A DNA stretch of 35,827 nt. It comes from an uncultured Prevotellaceae bacterium (lineage in GTDB: Bacteria; Bacteroidota; Bacteroidia; Bacteroidales; Bacteroidaceae). The notes beneath the pieces are model-generated. The model saw only the letters and a program-made list of their open reading frames with translations, ran no database searches and was not told the origin of the DNA. The DNA is taken from contig CALFJA010000071.1 in the NCBI GenBank assembly GCA_937877605.1, positions 1-35,827 of the forward strand, read 5' to 3'. The position numbers and the translations under genes were made by a program. Below are positions 1 through 6,584 of this stretch, piece by piece; the stretch's first letter is position 1, and each line of letters begins with the position of its first letter.

Positions 1-159
1 CAGTTGTGTAATGCGAATATGGCATACCAGCAAGGGCTAACGTATAACGGCGAATGTACATCCGTTCCTCTTAATGCCGCTGAAATTATCGAAGTCAGCG
101 ATATCTGTGCGAAACTTGAAAAATTACCTAAAGATTTAACTTATCATAAAATCGATTAA
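1..159 (+). CDS. 3' end of an unidentified gene (5' truncated by window)
   Basis: Frame 1 is open from the first base to a TAA at 157-159 and encodes the last 52 residues of a protein ending LTYHKID. The N-terminus lies outside the window. I do not recognise the family. Codons are visibly richer in A and T than in the housekeeping genes further right, which suggests accessory DNA. The last seven codons, the stop and a few bases beyond recur 420 bp downstream, so this gene tail exists in two copies. Small A+T-rich genes with duplicated 3' ends are common in toxin/immunity arrays, but nothing here proves that role. Confidence 0.6.
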   Translation, partial: QLCNANMAYQQGLTYNGECTSVPLNAAEIIEVSDICAKLEKLPKDLTYHKID

Positions 160-167
160 GTTCAAAC
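135..167 (+). repeat. Direct repeat, copy 1 (gene tail)
   Basis: These 33 bases match 555-587 at 28 positions, exactly 420 bp away. The repeat spans the last seven codons and stop of the truncated first gene and seven bases beyond. Both copies keep the same reading frame and stop position: LTYHKID-stop here, LIYHKTD-stop in copy 2. Confidence 0.7.
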
Positions 168-183
168 CAAAAGGCTGCTGACT

Positions 184-211
184 GGGGAGAGACCGCTACC
201 GGTCTTTCCCC
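184..211. terminator. Hairpin over the stop codon of the small minus-strand gene
   Basis: GGGGAGAGACC (184-194) pairs with GGTCTTTCCCC (201-211) over 11 positions including one G-T pair, with a six-base loop. The stop codon of the minus-strand gene at 196-384 lies in the loop. Neither side has a convincing run of T directly after the stem, so it may be a 3'-end stabilising structure rather than a classic terminator. Confidence 0.4.
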
Positions 212-384
212 ACGGCCTTGAGGATGCACAGGCAGATAAATTCCGCCTTTGAGCCCTCCACCTGCTGGAGTATCTCATGCACCTCCTGGGGTGCATTGAA
301 ACCGTAATAGTGTACGCCGCCCTTGCTCTTTCGCCCGGCGCCTGCGCGGCGACCGCCGCGGCCTGACGGCTTTGTTTCTTCCAT
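196..384 (-). CDS. Small probable DNA-binding protein (GRRAGAGRK tail plus RHH-like segment)
   Basis: A 62-residue basic protein. Residues about 8-21 are Gly/Arg-rich (GRGGRRAGAGRKSKGG), resembling an AT-hook-like tail. The remainder reads as a short strand (VHYYGFNAP) followed by two helices (EVHEILQQV and KAEFICLCILKAV), the order seen in ribbon-helix-helix DNA-binding proteins. The frame continues upstream to 507, but that part is not protein-like, so I start at the ATG at 384. It lies between the two copies of the gene-tail repeat and points against its neighbours, so it may have arrived as an insert. The RHH assignment is inference from the pattern, not a confirmed match. Confidence 0.55.
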   Translation of the reverse strand: MEETKPSGRGGRRAGAGRKSKGGVHYYGFNAPQEVHEILQQVEGSKAEFICLCILKAVGKDR

Positions 385-394
385 AATAATAAAT

Positions 395-425
395 TTTGAA
401 TGATGAATAATTTGAATTATCTTTG
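395..425 (+). promoter_or_regulatory. Candidate Bacteroidota promoter (TTTG-N19-TATCTTTG)
   Basis: TTTG at 395-398 is followed after 19 bases by TATCTTTG at 418-425, which fits the Bacteroidota -33/-7 consensus in element and spacing. It points rightward, away from the small gene at 196-384, and no intact gene starts nearby. It may have served a gene now lost or the secreted-protein gene at 847. Confidence 0.4.
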
Positions 426-554
426 CGACAGAAAACCCGGAAGTGGGGAGGTTTCCCTCCCCTTTGGCTGTCAGATTCCGATTTCGAATCTCATTTTGAC
501 GAACCAAATCTTAATTGAAATCGTGACTTTCATAAGACTTTCGGGTTTTCGTGG

Positions 555-587
555 TTTAATTTATCATAAAACAGATTAGATTCAAAC
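555..587 (+). repeat. Direct repeat, copy 2 (orphan gene tail)
   Basis: Second copy of the 33-base repeat at 135-167, with five differences. It encodes LIYHKTD followed by TAG at 577-579. The frame is open upstream but shows no resemblance to the first gene beyond the repeat, so this is a tail without its body: a remnant of a paralogous gene, or the scar of a duplication or insertion. Confidence 0.65.
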
Positions 588-593
588 ACATAG

Positions 594-752
594 AGCATTT
601 CATTATGGAAAAAGAAGGATCATGACCTGGCAGGTTCTATCCTCGATGAAATCTACTACTCAAAGGGGACTCCAGTAGGAACTGATAGTCTATGGCACTA
701 TGATCTACAAAGTTCGATTTTTGAGGTTCATACAATTGAAGATGAAGAATGA
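594..752 (+). pseudogene. Broken coding fragment, family unknown
   Basis: The frame from 594 to the TGA at 750-752 encodes a protein-like stretch (ILDEIYYSKG, DSLWHYDLQSS, EVHTIEDEE) but has no start codon in frame. An ATG at 605 in another frame reads MEKEGS and stops at once; dropping one G near 617-618 would join that ATG to the long frame and give about 47 residues. It is therefore either a frameshifted small gene or the C-terminal remnant of a larger one. I cannot name the family. It lies in the same A+T-rich edge as the duplicated gene tail, fitting a decayed accessory locus. Confidence 0.35.
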
Positions 753-846
753 AACGATTGATTGTTCTTATCCGGACGGAGAACCTGAAATGATGGGGGC
801 GCATCATCTATTGAATTTAACAAAAAAACATAAATACAATCCCGCT

Positions 847-1353
847 ATGACTAACAAAGCATTAACCTTCTATTTTATTCTTGTCGCACTTCTCGCATCG
901 GTAACCATTGTCGGAGCAACAGCAGTGAATCACAACGACGGTGTTTCTAATAACAAGCAAGTAGAGACCACCGACTGGAGCGGCAACTATCAAGCAGAAT
1001 ATTGTGCCGGAGAAACGGTTGGCGGAACTAGCATCTGTTTCATTCTTGAGTTTACACTGAACAAAACTGCCGACGGCAACTATGTGGGCGACTTGGGAGT
1101 GGACGGTTACCAAACCTACAGCCGCTGCTCAATCTATGCCAAGGAGGAAGCCGAAGGACTCAATGTCTACTACAAGGAAGGCATCGACGGACATGGATTC
1201 TACGACGGGCAGGAAGGGCAAGTGCTCGTAACACTGAAGAAAGGACGCAAGGGGCGCACAGTGGCACTGTGGAGTGAATACCTGATTGATAAAGACATCG
1301 TGGCAGCAAAGACCACTGTCAAGGCCATAAAAGAGCGCAATGTGGTTGACTGA
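847..1353 (+). CDS. Secreted protein of unknown function (DUF5991-like pattern)
   Basis: A 168-residue protein. I start at the ATG at 847 because the product then begins with a signal peptide (basic MTNK, then FYFILVALLASVTIVGA); the 49 codons upstream in the same frame do not look protein-like. No lipobox cysteine is present, so it is probably periplasmic or secreted. The mature part has short beta-like strands: TDWSGNYQAEY, then GGTSICFILEFTLNK, GYQTYSRC and a strand ending LWSEY. This recalls the small DUF5991 family of Bacteroidota, an impression from memory only. Three cysteines in the mature part could allow one disulfide. Function unknown. Confidence 0.6.
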   Translation: MTNKALTFYFILVALLASVTIVGATAVNHNDGVSNNKQVETTDWSGNYQAEYCAGETVGGTSICFILEFTLNKTADGNYVGDLGVDGYQTYSRCSIYAKEEAEGLNVYYKEGIDGHGFYDGQEGQVLVTLKKGRKGRTVALWSEYLIDKDIVAAKTTVKAIKERNVVD

Positions 1354-1372
1354 TTTACCAGGAAAACAAAAT

Positions 1373-1404
1373 AAGGGGCATGGCCTATATGCAGGATGCC
1401 CCTT
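1373..1404. terminator. Hairpin between convergent genes
   Basis: AAGGGGCAT (1373-1381) pairs perfectly with ATGCCCCTT (1396-1404) around a 14-base loop. It lies between the convergent genes ending at 1353 and 1415. The T-rich tract on the plus side (TTGTATTG) is weak. Confidence 0.65.
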
Positions 1405-1414
1405 GTATTGAAAA

Positions 1415-2092
1415 CTACCAGTTTTCTTCTGCTATCTTCTTGTTGGCATTTTTGTTGAGAAACTTTACGAAGTAGTCGGCATAGTTCATGCACTTGCTGT
1501 TGGCATTGATGAACGCCCTTGAGTAGCTGTCCTTGTGGTCCGACTTGCGATAGAGGGGGAATGTGTTTCTGACATGCACCACCTTGTCCTGCAAAATCTT
1601 CCCGTCGGAAGTCTGACGCACATGATAGTCGTCGATTCTGACATTGAAGCGTATGCGGTTCTCGCGGAAACGGATGTCGAAATTGATTTTTGCATCCACA
1701 TAGTTCTCCTCAAACAGGCTGTAGAATGTAGCAAGTTTGTTTATCGAACCTGTAAAAAGGATCTGGTCGGGAGCATTCCGCGAAGAGATTCCTGCCCTCA
1801 TCTGACTTGTAATCTTAAAGTAGACGGACAGATAGTCGAGCGTCAGTTCGCGTAGCGACTGCATGGAGATATTGGCATTGGAGGTGATGACATAGGTATA
1901 TTCGATGCCGCCCGTGCTACCCTGTTTGTAGAGTTTGTTGTCGTAGATATCTTGTGCCCACTCTTGATAGTTGCTACTCTTCTCCAGTTTGTTCCAGGCA
2001 GCAATGTCTTTTTTGAGTTCCGGACACGAGAAGGTCTGTGCCTTGGCAACCGTGCAGGCTACGAATAGCAAAAGAAAGATTAGTTTTTTCAT
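1415..2092 (-). CDS. Secreted DUF4468-like protein
   Basis: A 225-residue protein starting with a clear signal peptide (MKKLIFLLLFVACTVAKAQ, cleavage likely after AKA). The frame runs on to 2347, but that stretch overlaps the helicase gene and is not protein-like, so the ATG at 2092, about 24 bases after a good promoter, is preferred. The middle (LTLDYLSVYFKI, ILFTGSINKL, KINFDIRFRENRIRF, NVRIDDYHV) has the helix-then-strands order of DUF4468, a Bacteroidota family of exported proteins of unknown function. It ends NKKIAEENW. The family assignment is by pattern only. Confidence 0.65.
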   Translation of the reverse strand: MKKLIFLLLFVACTVAKAQTFSCPELKKDIAAWNKLEKSSNYQEWAQDIYDNKLYKQGSTGGIEYTYVITSNANISMQSLRELTLDYLSVYFKITSQMRAGISSRNAPDQILFTGSINKLATFYSLFEENYVDAKINFDIRFRENRIRFNVRIDDYHVRQTSDGKILQDKVVHVRNTFPLYRKSDHKDSYSRAFINANSKCMNYADYFVKFLNKNANKKIAEENW

Positions 2093-2116
2093 AGTGTAGA
2101 GATTGTTAGTACCTGA

Positions 2117-2149
2117 CAAAGATACAAAATATAGTTGGAATAACTCAAA
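2117..2149 (-). promoter_or_regulatory. Promoter for the DUF4468-like gene (TTTG-N21-TATCTTTG)
   Basis: On the minus strand TTTG (2149-2146) precedes TATCTTTG (2124-2117) by 21 bases. Transcription should start near 2112, about 20 bases before the ATG at 2092. Confidence 0.65.
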
Positions 2150-2199
2150 ATATATTCTTATAATACTCTTGCACATGCAAGGTCCGGCAGGCTGTCGGG

Positions 2200-3621
2200 T
2201 TATTCCTCTTCGCACTGCACGGCGGGCCAGTTGATGAGGAAGAGTTTCTCGGTGGCGCGGGTAAAGGCGGTGTAGAGCCAATGGATATAGTCGGGCGTGA
2301 GCATCTCCTCGGTCATATAGCCCTGGTCCAGATAGATGTGTGCCCACTGCCCGCCCTGTGCCTTGTGGCAGGTGACAGCATAAGCATACTTTGCCTGCAG
2401 GGCGTTGAAGTAGCGGTCGGCACGAACGGCCTTGCGCAGTTCCCGTTTAGAGGTGATGTCCGAATAGTCGGCAAGAATGCTCAGATAGAGTGCCTCCGTC
2501 TGTTCGGCCGTGAGTTGGGGGGCCTCTGCCGTGAGGCTTTCAAGGATGAGGGTGGTCTGTAGTTCCTGGTTGTCGTAGTCGGGAAATTCCAGCAACACAT
2601 CGGCAAAACGGAATCCGTGCATAGTGTGGACATTTCTCACCCGCTGCACCACCGCCCTGTCGCCGTTTGCAATGAAGGTCTCACCTTCGTTGTCCTCGCC
2701 CATTTCACCCGTCTTGAGGTACTTGTTCTTGACCACCATGAGCCAGTCGCCGCGCGTCAGTTCCTCCTCACGGCCGAGGATGGTATTGCGGATGCCTTGA
2801 TTGAAGAGGTTGGCACGCTTGTTTGAGCGGGTAATAATCATTGTTTCGTCCATTCCCACCTGGTCGTAGCTGCTGCTGATTGATTCTATCAGTTCATCGC
2901 CGGGAACCCTGCGGATGTCGGCAAAGCCGCAAAAACGCACCTTCGGCATGAGTGTTGCCTCATCGTGGGTAATCAGCCGGCGTATGGCCGTGGCATTGAA
3001 TAGTATGCCGCTTTGCTCCGACTGCCGGAGCACTTCGTTGAGCGTGCTACTGAACACATCCAGCCCATAGCCCTGCAACACTGCTGCCTGCAGTGCCGGC
3101 GACTCCTCCTCCCCCACGGGCGGCAGCTGTGCGGCATCGCCGATGAGCACCAGTCGGCAGTGCTTGCCGCCATAGACATACTGGATAAGGTCGTCGAGCA
3201 AACTGCGCAAGTCGCCATGTCCCATGGAAATCATCGAGGCCTCGTCGACAAAAAACAGGGTATTGCCGTGCAGGTTCGGACTTAGGCTGAACTGGCTGTA
3301 CAGCTCCCCCACCTCGCGCTGACGGTAAATCTTGCGGTGGATGGTTGATGCCGGAAGGCCGCTGTTCTGTGCGAATACCTTTGCTGAGCGTCCCGTAGGG
3401 GCCAACAATACCACACGCTGCCCCATACGAACCATCGACCGTACGATGGCACTGCCCAAGGTGGTCTTGCCCGTACCGGCACTGCCGCAAAGCAACATCA
3501 CCTCCCGACCACCTTCCGACAACAGAAACTGCACGAAAGTGTCCAATGCCTGATGCTGCTCCTGCGTGGGAGCTACCCCCAGACTGCGCTTTATCTGAAA
3601 GATATATTCATCGCGAAGCAT
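2200..3621 (-). CDS. RecD-like superfamily 1 DNA helicase
   Basis: A 473-residue ATPase. Residues 46-54 are the Walker A motif GSAGTGKTT; APTGRSAKVF (about 74-83) is a motif Ia; VDEASM (125-130) is Walker B; GDAAQLPPVGE (about 161-171) is motif III. Near the C-terminus VTCHKAQGGQW and YTAFTRA are the late helicase motifs of the UvrD_C_2 domain. This is the RecD/RecD2 layout, and Bacteroidota genomes carry such a single-gene helicase without RecBC. It probably unwinds DNA 5' to 3' in repair. It lacks the long N-terminal extension of RecD2, so the exact role is open. It shares its upstream region with the divergent DUF3822-rsmD operon. Confidence 0.85.
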   Translation of the reverse strand: MLRDEYIFQIKRSLGVAPTQEQHQALDTFVQFLLSEGGREVMLLCGSAGTGKTTLGSAIVRSMVRMGQRVVLLAPTGRSAKVFAQNSGLPASTIHRKIYRQREVGELYSQFSLSPNLHGNTLFFVDEASMISMGHGDLRSLLDDLIQYVYGGKHCRLVLIGDAAQLPPVGEEESPALQAAVLQGYGLDVFSSTLNEVLRQSEQSGILFNATAIRRLITHDEATLMPKVRFCGFADIRRVPGDELIESISSSYDQVGMDETMIITRSNKRANLFNQGIRNTILGREEELTRGDWLMVVKNKYLKTGEMGEDNEGETFIANGDRAVVQRVRNVHTMHGFRFADVLLEFPDYDNQELQTTLILESLTAEAPQLTAEQTEALYLSILADYSDITSKRELRKAVRADRYFNALQAKYAYAVTCHKAQGGQWAHIYLDQGYMTEEMLTPDYIHWLYTAFTRATEKLFLINWPAVQCEEE

Positions 3622-3639
3622 CGCAAAACATTTTTTTTC

Positions 3640-3657
3640 TTACCTTTGCAAAGGTAA
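3640..3657. promoter_or_regulatory. Palindromic divergent -7 boxes
   Basis: TTACCTTTGCAAAGGTAA is a perfect 18-base palindrome containing TACCTTTG on both strands (3641-3648 plus; 3656-3649 minus). It lies between the divergent RecD-like helicase (start 3621) and DUF3822 gene (start 3729), so each half can act as a -7 box. Neither side has a clean TTTG at the usual upstream distance. Confidence 0.55.
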
Positions 3658-3728
3658 TTAAAAATCCGAACTCGCTATGCGCTTTGCACAGCAAAGAAAT
3701 AGTAAATCCGTAAATTAACCAACATTTC

Positions 3729-4520
3729 ATGACAAGCCCACAGCAACGCACCGTCATCCGCATAACGGACCAGACACTGATATTCGCCAGAAAAAATGCC
3801 GACACCCGGACAGGTGTCGACATTGAGACATACATACCGAAAGGAGGTATTTCCATGGCCGCCCACCTTCGCGAGGCTCTGCCGGAAATTGGCATGCTTG
3901 ACGGCAACCGCGGTCGCGTCCTGGTGTTGATCGAGTCACCCGCCATGCCCGTACCCATCGAAGAATACGACGAAACGGCAAAAGAAGAAATCTACTGCCA
4001 CAGTTTCGACCTGATGAAAAACCACGAGGTGATGCACAGCGTCATCCCTGAACTGAAGTGCGCAGTGCTCTTCCAAGTGAGTAAGGACCTCAGACTGGTG
4101 CTCGGCGACAATTTCCCGCAAGTCAGCATCATGCCGCTGATGCAGCCGCTGTGGGCCTATCTCTACCGCAGAAGTCAGAACGGGTTGTGGCGGAAACTCT
4201 ATGCCTACTTCCATGAGAAACGCATGGAACTGTTTTGCTACGACAAGAGTCGCTTCCGTTTCTGCAACCAGTTCGACGCCCGGCACACCGCCGATAATGT
4301 TTTCTACACCCTCTACGCCTGGCAGCAGATGGGGCTGAACAGCGAGCGCGACGAACTGCACCTGCTGGGGAGCGACGCCAAACTGGCAGAAATGGGGGCG
4401 CAACTGAAGCCCTACATACAAAAAGTGGCCGTGGTCGATGCCGCCACCGCATTGGGACCATCACCGGTGTGCACCGAAAAACAACTGCCCATCGACCTGA
4501 TGCCGCTTTTCATCGACTGA
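3729..4520 (+). CDS. DUF3822 family protein
   Basis: A 263-residue protein of the DUF3822 family, typical of Bacteroidota and usually encoded next to rsmD, as here. Visible features include the N-terminal VIRITDQTLIFARK, the central EEIYCHSFDLMKNHEVMHSVIP, and HEKRMELFCYDKSRFRFCNQF followed by DNVFYTLYAWQQMGLN and DELHLLGSD. Alternating strands and short helices suggest an actin/HSP70-like ATPase fold, an idea from family knowledge and not visible here. No signal peptide or membrane segment is present, so it is cytoplasmic. Molecular function is unknown; the stable pairing with an rRNA methyltransferase suggests, but does not show, a role near ribosome assembly. Confidence 0.85.
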   Translation: MTSPQQRTVIRITDQTLIFARKNADTRTGVDIETYIPKGGISMAAHLREALPEIGMLDGNRGRVLVLIESPAMPVPIEEYDETAKEEIYCHSFDLMKNHEVMHSVIPELKCAVLFQVSKDLRLVLGDNFPQVSIMPLMQPLWAYLYRRSQNGLWRKLYAYFHEKRMELFCYDKSRFRFCNQFDARHTADNVFYTLYAWQQMGLNSERDELHLLGSDAKLAEMGAQLKPYIQKVAVVDAATALGPSPVCTEKQLPIDLMPLFID

Positions 4521-4560
4521 ACCAAGGAACAACAAGTAAAGGGAAAAAACGCAGCAGCCC

Positions 4561-5121
4561 ATGCGCATCATCACAGGAAAATACAAAGGAAGGCTCTTCG
4601 ACATTCCCCGCTCGTTCAAAGCGCGGCCCACTACCGACTTCGCCAAGGAAAACATCTTTAATGTGCTCATGGGCTACCTTGACTTTGAAGGTGTCCGTGC
4701 ACTCGATCTCTTTGCCGGCACGGGCAGCATATCGCTTGAACTGCTCTCACGGGGTTGTGCACAAGTGGTCAGTGTCGAGCGCGACAGAGACCACGCACGA
4801 TTCATCGGCCAGTGTGTGGAAAAACTCCAAGCCGACAACCATACCTTGATAAGAACCGATGTTTTTCGCTTTATAAAGAATTGCCATGCCCAGTTCGACT
4901 TCATCTTTGCAGACCCGCCCTATGCCCTGGAACAACTTGCTGAGATTCCTAATCTGATTTTCCAACAGGACTCGCTATGCGCTTGCCACGGGCAAGAACT
5001 GCTTGCTGAAGATGGTATCTTCGTTTTTGAACACGGCAAGCAAAACGACTTCAGCCTGCATCCGAACTTTGTGGAGCACAGAGCCTACGGCAGTGTCAAT
5101 TTCTCCATCTTCCGTCGATAG
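4561..5121 (+). CDS. rsmD: 16S rRNA (guanine(966)-N2)-methyltransferase RsmD
   Basis: A 186-residue SAM-dependent methyltransferase. The N-terminal MRIITGKYKGR and RPTTDFAKENIFNVL are characteristic of RsmD; LDLFAGTGSISLELLSRG is the SAM-binding motif I; SVERD ends the next strand; FADPPYAL carries the DPPY catalytic motif of N2-guanine and N6-adenine methyltransferases. It methylates one guanine of 16S rRNA (G966 in E. coli numbering) on the assembling small subunit. It lies 40 bases after DUF3822 and is probably cotranscribed with it. Its stop is one base from the stop of the convergent cardiolipin synthase gene, with no terminator between. Confidence 0.93.
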   Translation: MRIITGKYKGRLFDIPRSFKARPTTDFAKENIFNVLMGYLDFEGVRALDLFAGTGSISLELLSRGCAQVVSVERDRDHARFIGQCVEKLQADNHTLIRTDVFRFIKNCHAQFDFIFADPPYALEQLAEIPNLIFQQDSLCACHGQELLAEDGIFVFEHGKQNDFSLHPNFVEHRAYGSVNFSIFRR

Positions 5122-5122
5122 G

Positions 5123-6556
5123 TCAAAGCATCGGAGCAAACATCCGCGTAAATGATTCCCACAGACGCTGTACAAAGGGCCGGCGGAAGCGATGGGGCAC
5201 TTCCTCATAAGGAAGACAATGGGCCAAATCGTCAAGAAAAACCTGTTTCATTCTGGTTGCCATCTCACTGTCGTAAAAGAAGATGTTTGCCTCGCAATTG
5301 TTTTCAAAGCTTCGGAAATCGACATTGGTTGACCCACATGAACATAATTCGTCGTCTACAATCAGCAGTTTGCTGTGATTGAACCCTGCTTTGTAGAAAT
5401 AAACCTTCACGCCTGCCTCCGCCACTTGCGACAAATAGCCGCTGCCGGCCCACTCCACCAATTTGGCATCGGAATGGAGCGGTACCATCAGCCGCACATC
5501 CACTCCCGACCGCGCAGCCGAAATCATGGCAAACAATACGGTCTCGTTGGGCAGGAAATAGGGGGATTCTATATAGATGTAGCGTGAAGCCTCACCCATT
5601 GCACGGACATAGCCCTGCATAATGATCGGCCATTCCATGACAGGACTGCTGGTAACGACCTGTGCCACAGCGGTGGGTGCCGACCACGATGGTTCCGCTA
5701 CGGAAGAAGGATAGTATTTCTGGTCGGTAATCAACTCACGGGAAACAAAATACCAGTCAACGAAAAAGGCACGCTGCAAGCCATAGACCAGTCCTCCCTG
5801 CACTCTTAAATGCGTGTCACGCCAAGCCTGCCGGTGGGTACCCTTTACATATCTGTCGGCAATGTTCATTCCCCCGACATATCCCACCCGACCGTCTATA
5901 ACACAAATCTTGCGGTGGTTGCGATAGTTTATCTTGCTGGTGAATGCCGGAAAATGCACCGGCAGGAAAGCATAAACCTGAATGCCAGCCTCTTCCATGC
6001 GAGCGAAGAACTTAGAAGAAGTGCGCCAACACCCCACGCCATCATAGACTATGCGTACCTCCACACCCTCCCGGGCTTTTGCCACAAGGGCATCGGCTAC
6101 CAAATTGCCAAGCGCATCGCTGCTGAAGATATAGGTGCAAAGGTGGATATGGCGGCGGGCATTGAGGATATCGACCAACAACTGCTGGAAATAGTCATAG
6201 CCTGAAGTCAAGATTTCCGCCTTGTAGTCCTTGAAGGGCAAGGCAAAGTTCTGATTGATGAACAGTTTTATCAGGGGAATGTACCTTTCCGGCAGTTGGA
6301 GCGACTTCTGCTCGACGAACTCCAACATGGAATGGACGGAAAGCTCATCCAGGCTCTGTTGGCTGATGATGCGTTCCTTGTGGGTATTTTGCCCGAAGAA
6401 GAAAAAGAGGATGAGGCCTATCACAGGAAGGAAAATCAGCACCAAAACCCACGCCATGGTCTTGGCCGGTTGCCGGTTGTCCATGAGCACGGCAATGGTG
6501 GTCCCCACAAGGGTGAGGAAATACAGCGTGGTTATAATCCAGTTGAAATATATCAT
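5123..6556 (-). CDS. cls: Cardiolipin synthase (phospholipase D family)
   Basis: A 477-residue membrane enzyme that joins phosphatidyl groups to make cardiolipin. Two hydrophobic N-terminal segments (WIITTLYFLTLVGTTIAVL and MAWVLVLIFLPVIGLILFFF) form the usual membrane anchor, ending in FGQN. Two HKD motifs follow: NHRKICVIDGRVGYVGGMN and NHSKLLIVDDELCSCGSTN, each with His, Lys and Asp at the catalytic spacing. The frame opens 13 codons further upstream, but the ATG at 6556 gives the expected MIYFNW start and leaves a 28-base gap to dnaG, with which it is probably cotranscribed. No dedicated terminator is visible before rsmD. Confidence 0.92.
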   Translation of the reverse strand: MIYFNWIITTLYFLTLVGTTIAVLMDNRQPAKTMAWVLVLIFLPVIGLILFFFFGQNTHKERIISQQSLDELSVHSMLEFVEQKSLQLPERYIPLIKLFINQNFALPFKDYKAEILTSGYDYFQQLLVDILNARRHIHLCTYIFSSDALGNLVADALVAKAREGVEVRIVYDGVGCWRTSSKFFARMEEAGIQVYAFLPVHFPAFTSKINYRNHRKICVIDGRVGYVGGMNIADRYVKGTHRQAWRDTHLRVQGGLVYGLQRAFFVDWYFVSRELITDQKYYPSSVAEPSWSAPTAVAQVVTSSPVMEWPIIMQGYVRAMGEASRYIYIESPYFLPNETVLFAMISAARSGVDVRLMVPLHSDAKLVEWAGSGYLSQVAEAGVKVYFYKAGFNHSKLLIVDDELCSCGSTNVDFRSFENNCEANIFFYDSEMATRMKQVFLDDLAHCLPYEEVPHRFRRPFVQRLWESFTRMFAPML

Positions 6557-6584
6557 ACGACAATCGTGCGCAAGTCTGATTCCG

